Assembly: GCF_900090045.1 (NCBI RefSeq) | Contig: NC_041788.1 | Coordinates: forward strand, 2,079,501 to 2,143,500 | Origin: Plasmodium malariae | Lineage: Eukaryota > Apicomplexa > Aconoidasida > Haemosporida > Plasmodiidae | Reading direction: 5' to 3' | Length of the DNA stretch: 64,000 nucleotides | Shown here: positions 43,692-57,000 of the stretch, in pieces | Position numbering within the stretch: position 1 is the stretch's first letter | Layout of the letters: every line of letters starts with the position of its first letter | The notes under the pieces: model-generated | Databases searched by the model: none | What the model was told of the DNA's origin: nothing | The model's input: the letters and a program-made list of their open reading frames with translations, nothing else | Translations under genes and position numbers: made by a program

Positions 43692-46304
43692 TGTATATAT
43701 ACACAATTGTGTACGTATATATACACAATTGTGTACGTATATCTATGCGATTGTATATGTATATCTATGTATTTGTATATGTATATCTATGTATTTGTAT
43801 ATGTATATCTACGTATTTGTATATGTATATCTATGCTATTGTATACTTCTATCTATGTAAATGTATATATATGTATATTCATATGTATATGCATTTATAT
43901 ATGTACATATATATATACATGAATATGTATATTTATATTTATTTATTTGTATGAAAATGTTTATACACTCGTAATTAAATGATCCCTCTCGTGTAGTTCA
44001 TATACACTTAGTCATATTAAAATTATATTTTTATTATTTTTTTTTTTTTGATGAATGTGCTTAATTGATTAATTTTTTTATATATAAAAGTATATATAAT
44101 AAGCTGCGTTTGTACATGTATATTTGTAGAAACGTATATACAGATAGACTATAAAATGTATATATATTCTGATACTATAATATATAATGAATGTAGCTAT
44201 ATATATATATATATGTATATACGTAGATGTTTACAATTGCACGACATAAATTTCCACGTATTTCTTTTTTTTTTTTTTCCCTGTGTAACAGGGGTAAGAT
44301 GAACTTTTGCTGCTAAACATATATATATATCTTTAAAAAAAACTTAAAAAATTATTTTTTAAAAATAAGATTTTTTTTGATATTATAAAATTAAAATAAT
44401 GGGAATTATTTATTCTTTTAAAATTTATATCTTCATGCGCTATGTATATAATATATATATATATACAAATATTCATAGATATATTTATTAATATAGTATA
44501 TATGTATACAAGTATATATATGCATATATATAATATTAAAAAAGGAAAAAAAAATTGTACCGGGGTAATTCATAAATATAATTAAAATTATTAATATATT
44601 TAAAGTGAACCGGTTGAAAGTATTAAAGAACAATTATATGAGACTAATATTACTGCTCATATACATTTTTTTAAGGAATATACTTAAAGTATACATTCAG
44701 AATATGTATTTTGTTTGGTGCTTAAAAAAAATATATGTATGCATGTAGGCATACTTGTGCATAAGTTTGTAATTATGTAAGTACACTTGCGTATGAGTAT
44801 GTTAGTTATATATAAGTATGCACTTATATAAGCACGCATTTGAATATGTACATCTTGTAAAAGTGTGCACTTGCATGATTATGTATTTATACAAACGTGT
44901 ATTTGTATATGTATATGTATTTTTTATAAAGGTGTGCACTTGTAAGTGTATATATTTATATAAGCATATATTTGTGTTTATATTTGTAGTCATTATATAA
45001 GTATGCACTTGCATGAATATGTATTTACGTAAGCATATACCTTCACAAGTATGTATTTACGTAAAAGTGTATTTATATAAAAAGGTATATATACTAAAAC
45101 ATAATTATACGAAAACGTATTTATATAAAATTGTATTTTTATAAAAATTCATTTATATAAACATGTATTTATATACCTATATGTTTTTATATGACATGTA
45201 TTTGTGGAGGTACTGATTTATATAAACATATATATATATAAACATATATATATATAAACATATGTATATATAAACATATGTATATATAAACATATATTTA
45301 CATAAATATTCTATTTGAAAAATACACGAACGTAAGTACGTTTTTATTTAAATATGTATTTGTATAATTAGGTATTTGTATAAATATATATTTTTATAAC
45401 TTTATTATTTAAATATGTAAATAAATATTCTAGTATGTACATATATATATATATGCATACAAGGTGTACTTAAAAAAATGTATTTGTTTTGTCGCTAAAA
45501 ACGCTTTATTCTCCGCAAATAACTTTTTTTTCTTTTAAATTTTATATAGCAAAAGGATATCATAAGATATATTAAAAAAAAAAGAAAAAAAGAAAAAAAA
45601 TCAAGAAAAAATTGAGTTATCTAAACATAAATAATATCAATCAGCAGGAAATACCAAATGGAAATTCTTAAATAATTATAATTTATTCTATATATATGCA
45701 TGCACACGCAGATATGTATATATCAAAATTCATTGCAAATCGGTATAGTAAAAATTATAAAATCATAACATTTTTTTCTAAAAAATGTGCATGAATCATT
45801 ATGTTATAACATGTCGAAAAAATGAAAAAAAGTGATTAAAAAAAAAGAATTGAAACATAAAATAGGTTTGTTTTCCCTATTTTTTTCTTATGATCCGATA
45901 ATTATTTAATTTAAACTATATGCATATATGTATATGTATATGTATATTCATATATATACATATATATATATATATACATATACATATACACAAATATGCA
46001 CATCTACATATGTACAAATAAATAAATGTACAAATATACATATCTACATAATACCTATATACGAATATATATATATATATATATATACATGCAAACATGT
46101 ATATACGTTTATATACATATATACAAATACAGATTTATGTACATATGTATATTTATATATGTATGTATTTGTATATATGTATGTATTTGTATATATTTAT
46201 ATTTGTATGTATATTTATATATGTATGTATTTGTATATATTTATATTTGTATGTATGTATTTGTATATATTTATATTTGTATGTATGTATATATATATAT
46301 ATAT

Positions 46305-46503
46305 ATGTACATACATGCAAATGTACAGATATACGTACGTATATATGTTTATATATATATGTATGTATATATATGTAGATATACATAGATACATATATAT
46401 GCATATATACGTATATACTAATATACCAATATACATATATATGTACGTACATGCAAATGTACAGATATACGTACGTATATATGTTCATATATATATGTAT
46501 GTA
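46305..46503. repeat. 63-bp duplication, 136 bp apart
   Basis: Copies 46305-46367 and 46441-46503 differ at only two positions. Each carries ATGCAAATGTACAGATATAC followed by GTACGTATATATG, so each has at least three GTAC tetramers. Confidence 0.85.
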
Positions 46504-47704
46504 CATTTATGTACATGTAAATATGCAATATCAGAGACTCCCGTTCCATAACATTTTTTTCACATATGATACCCTAAAAATTTATGTTGGATTTATAAAA
46601 AAAATGAACAATTTCGCCACTTCAGAAAAAGAAAAATAAAATTACCTTTCCCATCTCCAGTACAAAAAAAAAAAAAACGTACCCACTTCGTTCTATAGTT
46701 TTTTTAAATGAAAAAGTTTAAAACTTATAACATGGTTTCTAAATGTGTTTTAATTAAAAGTTGCAATAAAAAAATTATAATATTTTTTCTTCACTATTTA
46801 TATCATATAAAAAGAATAATGTATGCTATTGTATTTTCATCACATAATGAATAGGAATAAAAATTCAAATTATCCACTTTTCTAGTACTAATGAAAAATT
46901 TATAAAAAAAAAAAAAAAAAAAAAGTTAATTGTAGGTTTGTATTTCTCATTACAATACTAAATTTTCTCATTCACTCTTCAAATCATACATTTTTTAGAT
47001 GTTTTTTCAAAGTTTTCGACGTTATCGAAAATTTGCTATGTTTTATAGTATATACTTCTATATGAATCAGAAACATAGTAAAATTTGTCGGTTTTTCTTT
47101 TTTTATTCCTTTTTTCTTTTTTTTTTTTGCAATGTACGCAAAATATTCATTATGTTAATACTGTTATAATTTATTTTAAAAATCATGAAAAAAAAAAAAA
47201 ACTAGCACTATTTGATTTATAAATGCAAGGAGTACAAAACACAATCATCATATGTAGCATTTAGTGTACCCATTTTGCACTATATATATAATTAAGGCAT
47301 AAAAATAATTTTTTTTTGAATTTTTTAACTCTGTCTCATTGTTGATTACGCACTTTTGTGATCATTCGATTTATTTCTATTTATAGAATTTAAATAGATC
47401 AATTATTATATAGCACATTAGCTCACTTTATTTAAAAGAAAAAAAAATAAATAAAAAAAAAGAGTATTCTAGTTATTGCAGCAAGTCGTAGGTATATATA
47501 TATATAGTTCTAAAAAGCAGTCATCTATTTTTCGCCTTGTTATTTTATCATTTAAAAATGATTATTTATATATTTTCTAGCTTTTTTTGAAACAAACGAT
47601 CTTTATATTTTAGTATGCATTTGAGATATTTATATATTTCTTCTTTTCTTGTATATGTATGTTTGTATGCATAAACATGCATTTTTCTACATATATACAT
47701 GTAC

Positions 47705-47764
<60 letters not shown>

Positions 47765-47787
47765 TTTTTTTTTTTTTTTTTTTTTTT

Positions 47788-47818
<31 letters not shown>

Positions 47819-48283
47819 TATTTTATTTTCTATTTTATTTTTTTTTAATTATATTTTAAAAATATAACTTTTTTTTTGTTATAATTTAATATTCATTAAG
47901 TTTTTCCAACATCTACTAATTTACAGTGATGTACCACTAACAATTATAACATTTTTATTGCATTTTTTTAAATAATGTTTACACATAAGATATTAAAGTT
48001 TATAGGCAAGTTTATTTATAAAGAATAGTTATTATTAACCTTTGTAAGCATATCTTACTATCCTATCATACTTAAATATATGTGCATATAAATATACACA
48101 AACATATGCATATACATCTGCACATAAATATGTATGTGTATAAATATATATATATGATCATGTGGAAATACATACATATGTACATATCCATTTATATATT
48201 CATATACTAATACATCTACACATAAATTTAAGCTTATATCTTCACGCAATTATATATGTATCTTGACCTGTTTATATATATAT

Positions 48284-48445
48284 ACAGGCTTATATATCTA
48301 TGCAGGCTCATATATTTTCGCATGTTTGTACATCTTTGCATGCTTATATACCTTTGCATACTTATATACCTTTGCATGCTTATATACCTTTGCATGCTTG
48401 TACACCTGCGCATGCTTGTACACCTTTGCATGCTTATGCATTTTC
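48284..48445. repeat. 18-bp tandem array carrying GCATGC
   Basis: Nine units in exact 18-bp register, starting at 48284, 48302, 48320, 48338, 48356, 48374, 48392, 48410 and 48428. The consensus is GCATGCTTATATACCTTT. Perfect GCATGC palindromes occur at 48338, 48374, 48392, 48410 and 48428; the outer units are degenerate (ACAGGC, GCAGGC, GCATGT, GCATAC). Confidence 0.9.
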
Positions 48446-48974
48446 ACTTACATATAAATATATATATATGTTCAAATAATGCATATTACACAAGGAAATA
48501 TTTATCTTTTTAATCTCTATATAAACAAAAATCACATATAAACCTGAGTTATTATTTTTTCTATTGATATAAATGATATTTATATTTATACATGTGCACA
48601 TATGTACATATATATATACGTTTGCACATATGCTTATACATGTATACATTGCTTGTGCACTTGTATATAATTTAGTACGTACAAATATAGGTACATATTA
48701 CCTTATCTTATTTTATAATTTTTGTTTTTATATTATATCTACATTAACTTGTAACGTTATTAAACACATAATTTTCCCTCTAGGATATATATTTTAGTTT
48801 TTAAAATATAACTTTTTAATTTATAATTTCCTATGTGCTTACACAATAAGGAATATTTAAAAACCTACATGAATTTAAAATTTGAGCTCATAAAATATGT
48901 AAAGAGCTATTAAATATATAACTTTTTTACCCAAAGCCTTTATATATATAGCTACTTCATACATATATATATAT

Positions 48975-49190
48975 ATAAATGTGCACTTTTTGTGTTCATA
49001 TATACATATATATGTTCACTCTAGATATACATATACACGTACTTATGTGCACTTTAGATATATATATATACATATGTGCACTTTAGATATATATATATAT
49101 ACATATGTGCACTTTAGATATACATATATATATGTGTCCCTCTTTGATTTTTTATTAATAAATACATATATATATATACATGTGCACTGC
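48975..49190. repeat. Degenerate repeat carrying GTGCAC, upstream of AP2-G
   Basis: Units of roughly 30 bp with core ATGTGCACTTTAGATATA. GTGCAC lies at 48981, 49047, 49076, 49107 and 49182, with near-copies (GTTCAC, GTGTCC) at about 49014 and 49134. Further GTGCAC copies occur at 48594 and 48655, and GTGTAC at 49225. The array is about 1.9-2.1 kb upstream of the ATG at 51039. Confidence 0.8.
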
Positions 49191-49482
49191 AGAAATACAC
49201 GTATACATATATTTATATATATATGTGTACGTATGATAGTTTTATAATGCATGCTAAGTTTTTAAGAATAAACAAGTATTATTAACACTCTTTATATATT
49301 TATGAATTATAAATTATTTTTTTTTAATACAATCTGCGTATTTAAATTATAGATTGTAACTTATTATTAATATATAAAAAAGAGAATACTTTATTATAAA
49401 TTAGTAGTTAACACTGAGTGTAAACTTACAATTGATCTTAAAAAAAAGTGTTACCGATATAAACATCGATTTATACAAATGC

Positions 49483-49532
<50 letters not shown>

Positions 49533-51038
49533 AAGAGAAAACTCCTAAAATGATAATTATTACATAGGGAAAAAAAAAAAAAAAAGAAAGAAATACACAA
49601 GCTCAATTTTATAGTAAACACAATTGCTTGTTTATTATCTTATATCATAAATATATATATACAAGAAACACAAAATTTATGAATATGCATTTGATATATA
49701 AATATACACATATGCTTACACATATATATATACATGGGCATATATATATAGTTGAGAATATATATATACATGGACATATACATATACATGGCATATACAT
49801 ATACATAAGTATATATATGTATATATCGCACTTATGAGTGATAGTCATATGTAACAATTAAAAAAAAAAAGATAGAAAACATAGATATAACATTTTTATA
49901 ATAATTTTCTCAACACATATACACATTTTAAATAATTTAAAAAAATATATATATTTTTTGTATAACAATATTTCTTCTTCATACTTTCATATTTAGGGTT
50001 ATATAAATATCAGAAATATAACAAAAATAATATTAGCAACAAAGTTAATAAATTTGAAGAAATTAAATTTTGTATATACCATAACTAATCAATTGCTAAA
50101 GGAGATTATTATAAAAAAGAAAAAAAATAAATAAAAAATAAATAAAAAATAAAAAGAGAGCCTTAAGCTATACCATATTGTACGTAAAAAAAATCAAAAT
50201 GTTTTAATGTGTAATAGTAAACATGCACGATTGCATTGTTTACTAGTAATCGTAGTAATAGGAAATTTTCAAAAAAAAAAAAAAAAAGAAAATATTACAT
50301 TCAAGATCCGAAATTTTTTTAAAGCTATATGTATATATATACATAGATATAAACTAAAATATAAATATTTCTATAAATAAGGGAGAAAAAAAAAAATATA
50401 ATTTTTTGAATTCTGATATATATAGAGGGGAAATTAGTGAAATAATTTTTTAACGTTTACAATTATACATAATAGAGAGAAAAAGAGAGATAGAGAGAAG
50501 ATAAAAAAAAAAAAAGATAATTAAGGAAAATTCTATTGGGCGTTTAAAATTATTTCACCCCGCATGCAGTGCAAGGAAAGCATGCAAAAGCGAATAAAAA
50601 AATATATAGCACTAAAAAGCAATATATTTACATAAAAAAAAAAAAAAAAAAAAAAATGAAAACACCTCGTATACTTACTGAAAAAAAAAAATATATATAT
50701 ACATATATACACATATATATTACATAGTTATATATATATATAGTGAGGAACTTATTGTAATACAAGGAAAGGAACAAAAAACAGTCATTTTGTAATAAAC
50801 ATATTTTATTATAAAGAAGGTATCTGTGTAAAGAGAGAAAGAGAGTAGAGAAGAAGAACAGAAGAAAATTAAGGAAAAAAAATCTGAAAAACGGTATAGA
50901 AAGATAAAAAAATATATCAGAAAAGAGCTAAAAAAGAGATAAAAGGTTATTATTATAGCTATACAAAGCGAAAGGAATCAAAACTGAAGTAAATCAGGAC
51001 AAAAAAAAAAAAAAAAAGAAATTATTCAGTGCATAAGG

Positions 51039-54000
51039 ATGTTTTTGTGCTTTCGAAAAATGCATCCTCTTTTTCAGGATAACTTAAACGATAATCCCAA
51101 AAAGAATAAAATTGTTCCCTTATTTTCCGCATGTAATTGTAAAATAAGGAAAATATGCAGCATGCAAAAAAAAAATATGAATCATTTTAATGAAAAAGCT
51201 TATAAAATAAATGCATTAAAACAAAATCCTGGTATTAATAATAAGAAGAAGATAATAAAGAATTGTAATGTACAGAGTTTGAGCAAAAACAATACTGAAC
51301 ATTTTAGTTTTGTTAAGAGAGAAAAGGACGAAATTAATTTGAAAAAAAAAGAGGAAAAAGGGGTCAATAAAATGAATGTAGGAAAAAAGAGGGAAAACGA
51401 AGGTATAAAAGTTCCTATTGTTAAAGAAGAATATTCAGAATGTTATGATTTTAGGTGCAAACGGAACATAAGTAACGACAAAAATAATTCTTATAATCGT
51501 AGTGACACTTATAAGAATAAGTGCAAAAATGAATATAGTGTTTATTGCATAAATTCAAAAAGTACCGACACTAATACAGGAAAGGGAATAAGATCAAGGA
51601 GAAGTGTTGAAACAGGAAAAAAGGCAAATAGTGCCAAAAATGGAAGTATTATAATTTTTAGTAGCAACAGTAAAGGCGATAATGACTCTAACAATGGTAG
51701 TGAAAATGGATATTCTATTTACAATAATGACAACAGGAGTAGCGGTTCCACTGTTAGCACTAGGAACAATGATGATCATAGTGTAAATGATAGTGTAAAT
51801 GATAGTGTAAATGATAGTGTAAATGATAGTGAAAATGATAGTGAAAATGATAGTGAAAATGGAAATAGCAATAGCAGTGATGATGATGATCATTATCATT
51901 ATCATCATCATGGTAATGAAAAAGAAGATGATGATGAAGAGGAGGATAAAGAGGAGGATAAAAGGGGGGATAAAAGGGGGGATAAAAGGGGGGATAAAAG
52001 AGGGGATAAAAGAGGGGATAAAAAGGAAGGTATAAAGGAAGACAAAATGGGGAATAAAAAGGGGAGCGATCATAATTCCGTAAAAGAAAGTAGAGAAGAG
52101 TATAAAAATACATATAATTCATATGAAAAAGATGATCAAAATGGAAAACAAAATAATGCTAATAAAAACAAAGTAAAGAATGAACATGATAATGACAGCA
52201 GTTACTCGAGCGAAAAAGATAATAAAAATAACGATGAATTCAAAAATAGAAACGAAGAAACACAAATTAATGATATTAATGGAAATGTAAATTATGTGGA
52301 AAATAATGAAACAAGTGGAAATGAAGTGGAAATATTATGCAAAAGTATTTGTAACATAAAGAGTGATGAAAACGTTGACAATATAAACTGTGTTAAGAGG
52401 AAGGAGACATCAGGAGAAATATATGTAAAGAACAATTTGAAGCATAAAAAAAATTTGGAAATAATGTATTCGAGTATTGGTAATATTGAAAAAGACTGTT
52501 TTAATGAATGTTACATTAAGAAAAAATTAGGAGTTGAAAATATATATAAAAGTGTGGTGCACTGTGAAAAAGAGGGAAAAAATACTAATTACATGACTAA
52601 TAATATAACGAGTAATACGGTGAATGATTCAGTAAATAATGGGGTAAATGATGCATCGAATAATGCACCATATAATGAGGATAAAAACGAAAACTTGAAT
52701 AGCGCTGAAAAGAATAGGGACAAAATAAACGAAATGAAAAGTATGAACAACAAAAATGTAACGTGCACAAATTTGCATAACGTTTTAGAGGCAAATACTG
52801 GTTGTGTATTGATAAGAAAAAAGTCAGAACAAAGCACAAAAAAAGAAGAATATGAAAAATTACTTTTATTAAAAAGCGCAGAGAACAGAATAAAAGGGGA
52901 GGGCACTTTGAACAGAAACATTTCAGGGGAAAAAATTTTGAATGAGGAGATTAATGAATCTTGTGCTGACGAAAGAACAAAAGGACTTATATCTCATAAT
53001 AAAGATAAAAAGAGAAATACACTCCATGTAAAAAGAAAATTTATAATTAAAGAAGAAAAAATTAACGAAACGGATATTAGCAATATCAAGAAAGTATGCT
53101 TTTCGACACATAACAACCAAATGAATTTTAATTTTTCACCGAAGAATGAAAGTCATGTTAGAAAAGCATTCAGCACAAACAATACAAAGACTGAACGTAA
53201 CATGAATAATGATGATAAGTCGAACTATCATGAAAAGGTAAATCATGCTGATAAGACAAACCATTCTGATAAGACAAACCATTCTGATAAGACAAACCAT
53301 TATGATAAGACAAACTATTATGATAAGACAAACCATTCTGATAAGACAAACCATTCTGATAAGACAAACCATTCTGATAAGACAAACCATTATGATAAGA
53401 CAAACTATTATGATAAGACAAACCATTCTGATAAGACAAACCATTCTGATAAGACAAACCATTCTGATAAGACAAACCATGCTAACATGACAAACCATGT
53501 TGATAAGAAGAACCATGCTGATATGATATACAATACTAATAAGAGTAAATATGACGATAGTACAATCAACAGGATGCATGCAAAAAATAAATTAAATATT
53601 TATTCCACTGTTGACGATAACAAACTGTTAATATGCCGATTAAAAGGAAATCCCCAAAATCTAGAGCGTCACTTTTCAAACGTTTATAATGGTACACTTA
53701 AAATACATGTTAAAGAGGAAAAACTAAAAACGAATGAGGACAACATTTTTGAAGTTCCCGTAAATAATACAAATAACAAAATAGTAGATACAAAGAATAA
53801 CAAAATTGACTTAAAAAAGAGTATTATAAGAGATGATGAAAAAATTGTTGATTCGTGTAAAAATGAAAGTTTAGCTGATGCTAATACACATATGATATAT
53901 ACTTATGCCCAACCGACAGATGCTAATGAACACAAGCAAGGTAGTAAAACAAACCAGGGTGCTACTAACGTGGGTGTTATTAACGGGGGTGTTGCTAATG

Positions 54001-57000
54001 AGGGTGCTACTAATACGCATACTCCAAGTTATAACAAAAACATGTCTGCTCCAACAAGCAATGAAATAATTCCAGACAAAAATAAAATGAGCGCAGGAGA
54101 AAATGCGAACAAAAATAATATTTACAAGAATAATATTGGCAATACTAATATTTACAAGAATAATATTGGCAATGCTAATATTTACAAGAATAATATTGGC
54201 AATACTAATATTTACAAGAATAATATTGGCAATACTAATATTTACAAGAATAATATTGGCAATACTAATATTTACAAGAATAATATTGGCAATAATAATA
54301 TTAACAAGAATAATATTGATAATAGTAATATTTATAACAATCATATTGATTCTAGTAATATAGAAAAGAGTAATACTGATAATTGCAACATGGAAAAAGG
54401 AAAAATGAATAATTGCAATATGGATAAATGTTATACGGATAATTACAATATTGATAATTATATTAACTACCAGTCCTATATAAATAACAACGCGGGCAAT
54501 AATTCATCATTTTTCTGTAAGCATAATGATTACGATAAAAATTTCCCCTTCTTGAAAAGTGAATATCATAATGTGTTATTAAATAATCAAGTGAAAAATT
54601 ATTTAGTATATCCACATAACCAAATAATAGAATACAACCCTGTGTCGTTTGAAGAAAAGTACTTTAACAATTATAATGATGAAAATATAAATAAATATTT
54701 TACTCTATGTAATAATAATAGTTTTAATGAATATAAACCTAACTGGCAACAAAATTTCTATAGCTTTCTACCGTTTATTGTAAAAAATAATGCTCATGGT
54801 GTTAATGATGTACACGTGACAATGAAACCGATATGTAACTTCAATTCCGAATATATATATGATAATTGTAAAAATAGTTTTTATATTAACAATTATAAGA
54901 TTAGTGAGTATGATTCCAAATATGGCATAAACTATGTGAAGGATGTTAACTACGTGAGCGGTGTTAACCTTATAGACGATATGAAAAATAGTAAAGAAAA
55001 TTGTTCTCATTTCATCAGTGGTAGTAATAACATGACTAAAAGGATGAATAATGGAACTATTGTTAAATCTGTTAACAGAAAAATCTTAAGCATTTCAAAT
55101 GACTCATCTTTTAAACAGTATAATCAAGGATCAACTTATAAGGATTTTTTAAATAAAAACAATAATAACATTAACCTTCATAATAATAATAACATTAATA
55201 ACTATAATAATTGCTTTAATAATAATATTAGCAACATTAATAATAATAATAAATTATCCCATAATGAAATATATACCCTAAGCAATCTAGAAGAACATAA
55301 AATAACAACCTCGAGTAGTACTACCCACTGGAAAGTTGACATAAATAACCAATGTGCTAATTGCAATGGTAATAAGGATGAAATGGTACGAAGGAAAGAC
55401 GAAATAAGTGCTAAAGGAAATATCGTTAATAAGATGGGTGACAAGATGGGTAACGAGATGGGTAACGAGATGGGGGGCAAAAAGGTGAACATATATAATG
55501 GAAGCAATGAGAATAATTTCAAAAATTCAAATTATTATGCTGCATGGAATTCTGGAGATGGTATAAATGGCACTAATACACATACAGAAAGGAGAATATT
55601 TAAATGGACGAATAGCTCACAAGGATATATGACAGCTATAAATGAAAAAAAAAACAATGAACAGGACGCAAATAATTTTAGTGATCGCATTAATTACTTA
55701 AATAGTGACATAATTGGCAACAAAAATTGCAGCATAATTGGAAGCACAAATGGAAACATAACTGCAGATACAAATGGAAACTTTATTGATAACACACTTA
55801 GTAACATAACCAACAACAAGGATCAGATTAATAATAGCATGATTAATTACACACATATAATGTACAGTAATATAAATAACTCGCATGCATGTAGCACAAA
55901 TATTTCCGAAAATAAGATTTTTTCGGAGGAAAAAAATATGAGGAAGTTTGAAAATAATGTGTGTACTTTTCATTCAAAAAATGAAGGAGAATATAACATA
56001 TATAACGAGTTGACTAACATGAGTATTTCCAGCAGTGTTGGTAAAAATTTAAATAATTTCCCCTTGTTGAATGACAATCATTTTAATTATAATATTGCCA
56101 ACAAAACTGATATACTGAGTAACAATTATATAAATTGTTACAACAATGTAAATAATATTAGTTATTTATATGACAATTTTAATTATTACCCTTTTAATTT
56201 AAATAAAATAAATAATATTCATAACATAAATTTTGATATTAACAAAAATCTTTTTATTAATAATACGTATGATGAAAAAATTACCGATGAATATGATGCA
56301 AATTATTTGGGAAATTCTGAAATTACTCAAGTGATAACTAAAATACCAAGTATTAACATTTCTGATAGTAAGGAAATAAAAAGAAATTTTGAACATGTCA
56401 ATGAGCATATTAACAAATATGACTATGTTAATCATTTGAATAACTATTTTAACAACATTAATAAGAGCTCTCAAACTATCGACATTTCCTGCGCACACAC
56501 AAGTGTTGGTAACAGCATTTGTAGCTTCTCAAACAGCAGCACTGAATCTAACGCTTCTAGCAGTAGCACTGATAACACGAGCTGCAAAAAAAGCATCAAC
56601 AGAAGGAACAGAGGAAGCATCGAAAGAAGCAGTAAAGGAGGCAACACTAGCAAAGTAAATAATAAAAATATCAACAAAGAATACACCAACAAAGGAACCA
56701 ACAGCAGATGTAACAAAAAGAAAGGCAGAGGGAATAGCAAAAAGAGAAGCAAAGGGAGTAAAAAAAAGAGAGGCAAAGGGTGTAAAAAAAAGAGAGGCAA
56801 AGGGAGTAACAAAAGCAGCAACCAAGAAAGTGACAAAGTAAGTAACAAAGTAAGTAACAAAGTAAGTAACAAAGAAAGTAACAAAGTAAGTAACAAAGTA
56901 AGTAACAAAGTAAGTAACAAAGAAAGTAACAAAGTAAGTAATAAGTAAGTAATAGTAAGTAACAAAGTAAGTAACAAAGTAAGTAACAAAGAAAGTAACA

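Larger units (their letters stand above)
43141..51038. other. 8 kb intergenic upstream of DPH6 and AP2-G
   Basis: Head-to-head region carrying both promoters. No protein gene is supported: all frames above 60 codons translate (TA)n, TATGTA or ACGTA repeats. It contains a (TA)n block (43630-43690), 24-bp GTATATCTATGTATTTGTAT units (43740-43870), degenerate TGCACTTG-bearing repeats (44760-45060), 16-bp AAACATATATATAT units (45220-45300), a 63-bp duplication (46305-46503), an 18-bp GCATGC array (48284-48445) and a GTGCAC cluster (48590-49230). The final 500 bases are A-rich with GAGA stretches, as expected of a long 5' UTR. Confidence 0.6.

Noticed and set aside
45928..46551. Plus-strand frame of 207 codons rich in Tyr and Ile
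   Set aside because: It is made of TATATG/TACATA repeats and overlaps equally open frames on both strands.
51594..52122. Minus-strand frames of 120-159 codons within AP2-G
   Set aside because: They are Ile/Phe/Pro-only mirror translations of the VNDS and DKRG repeats.
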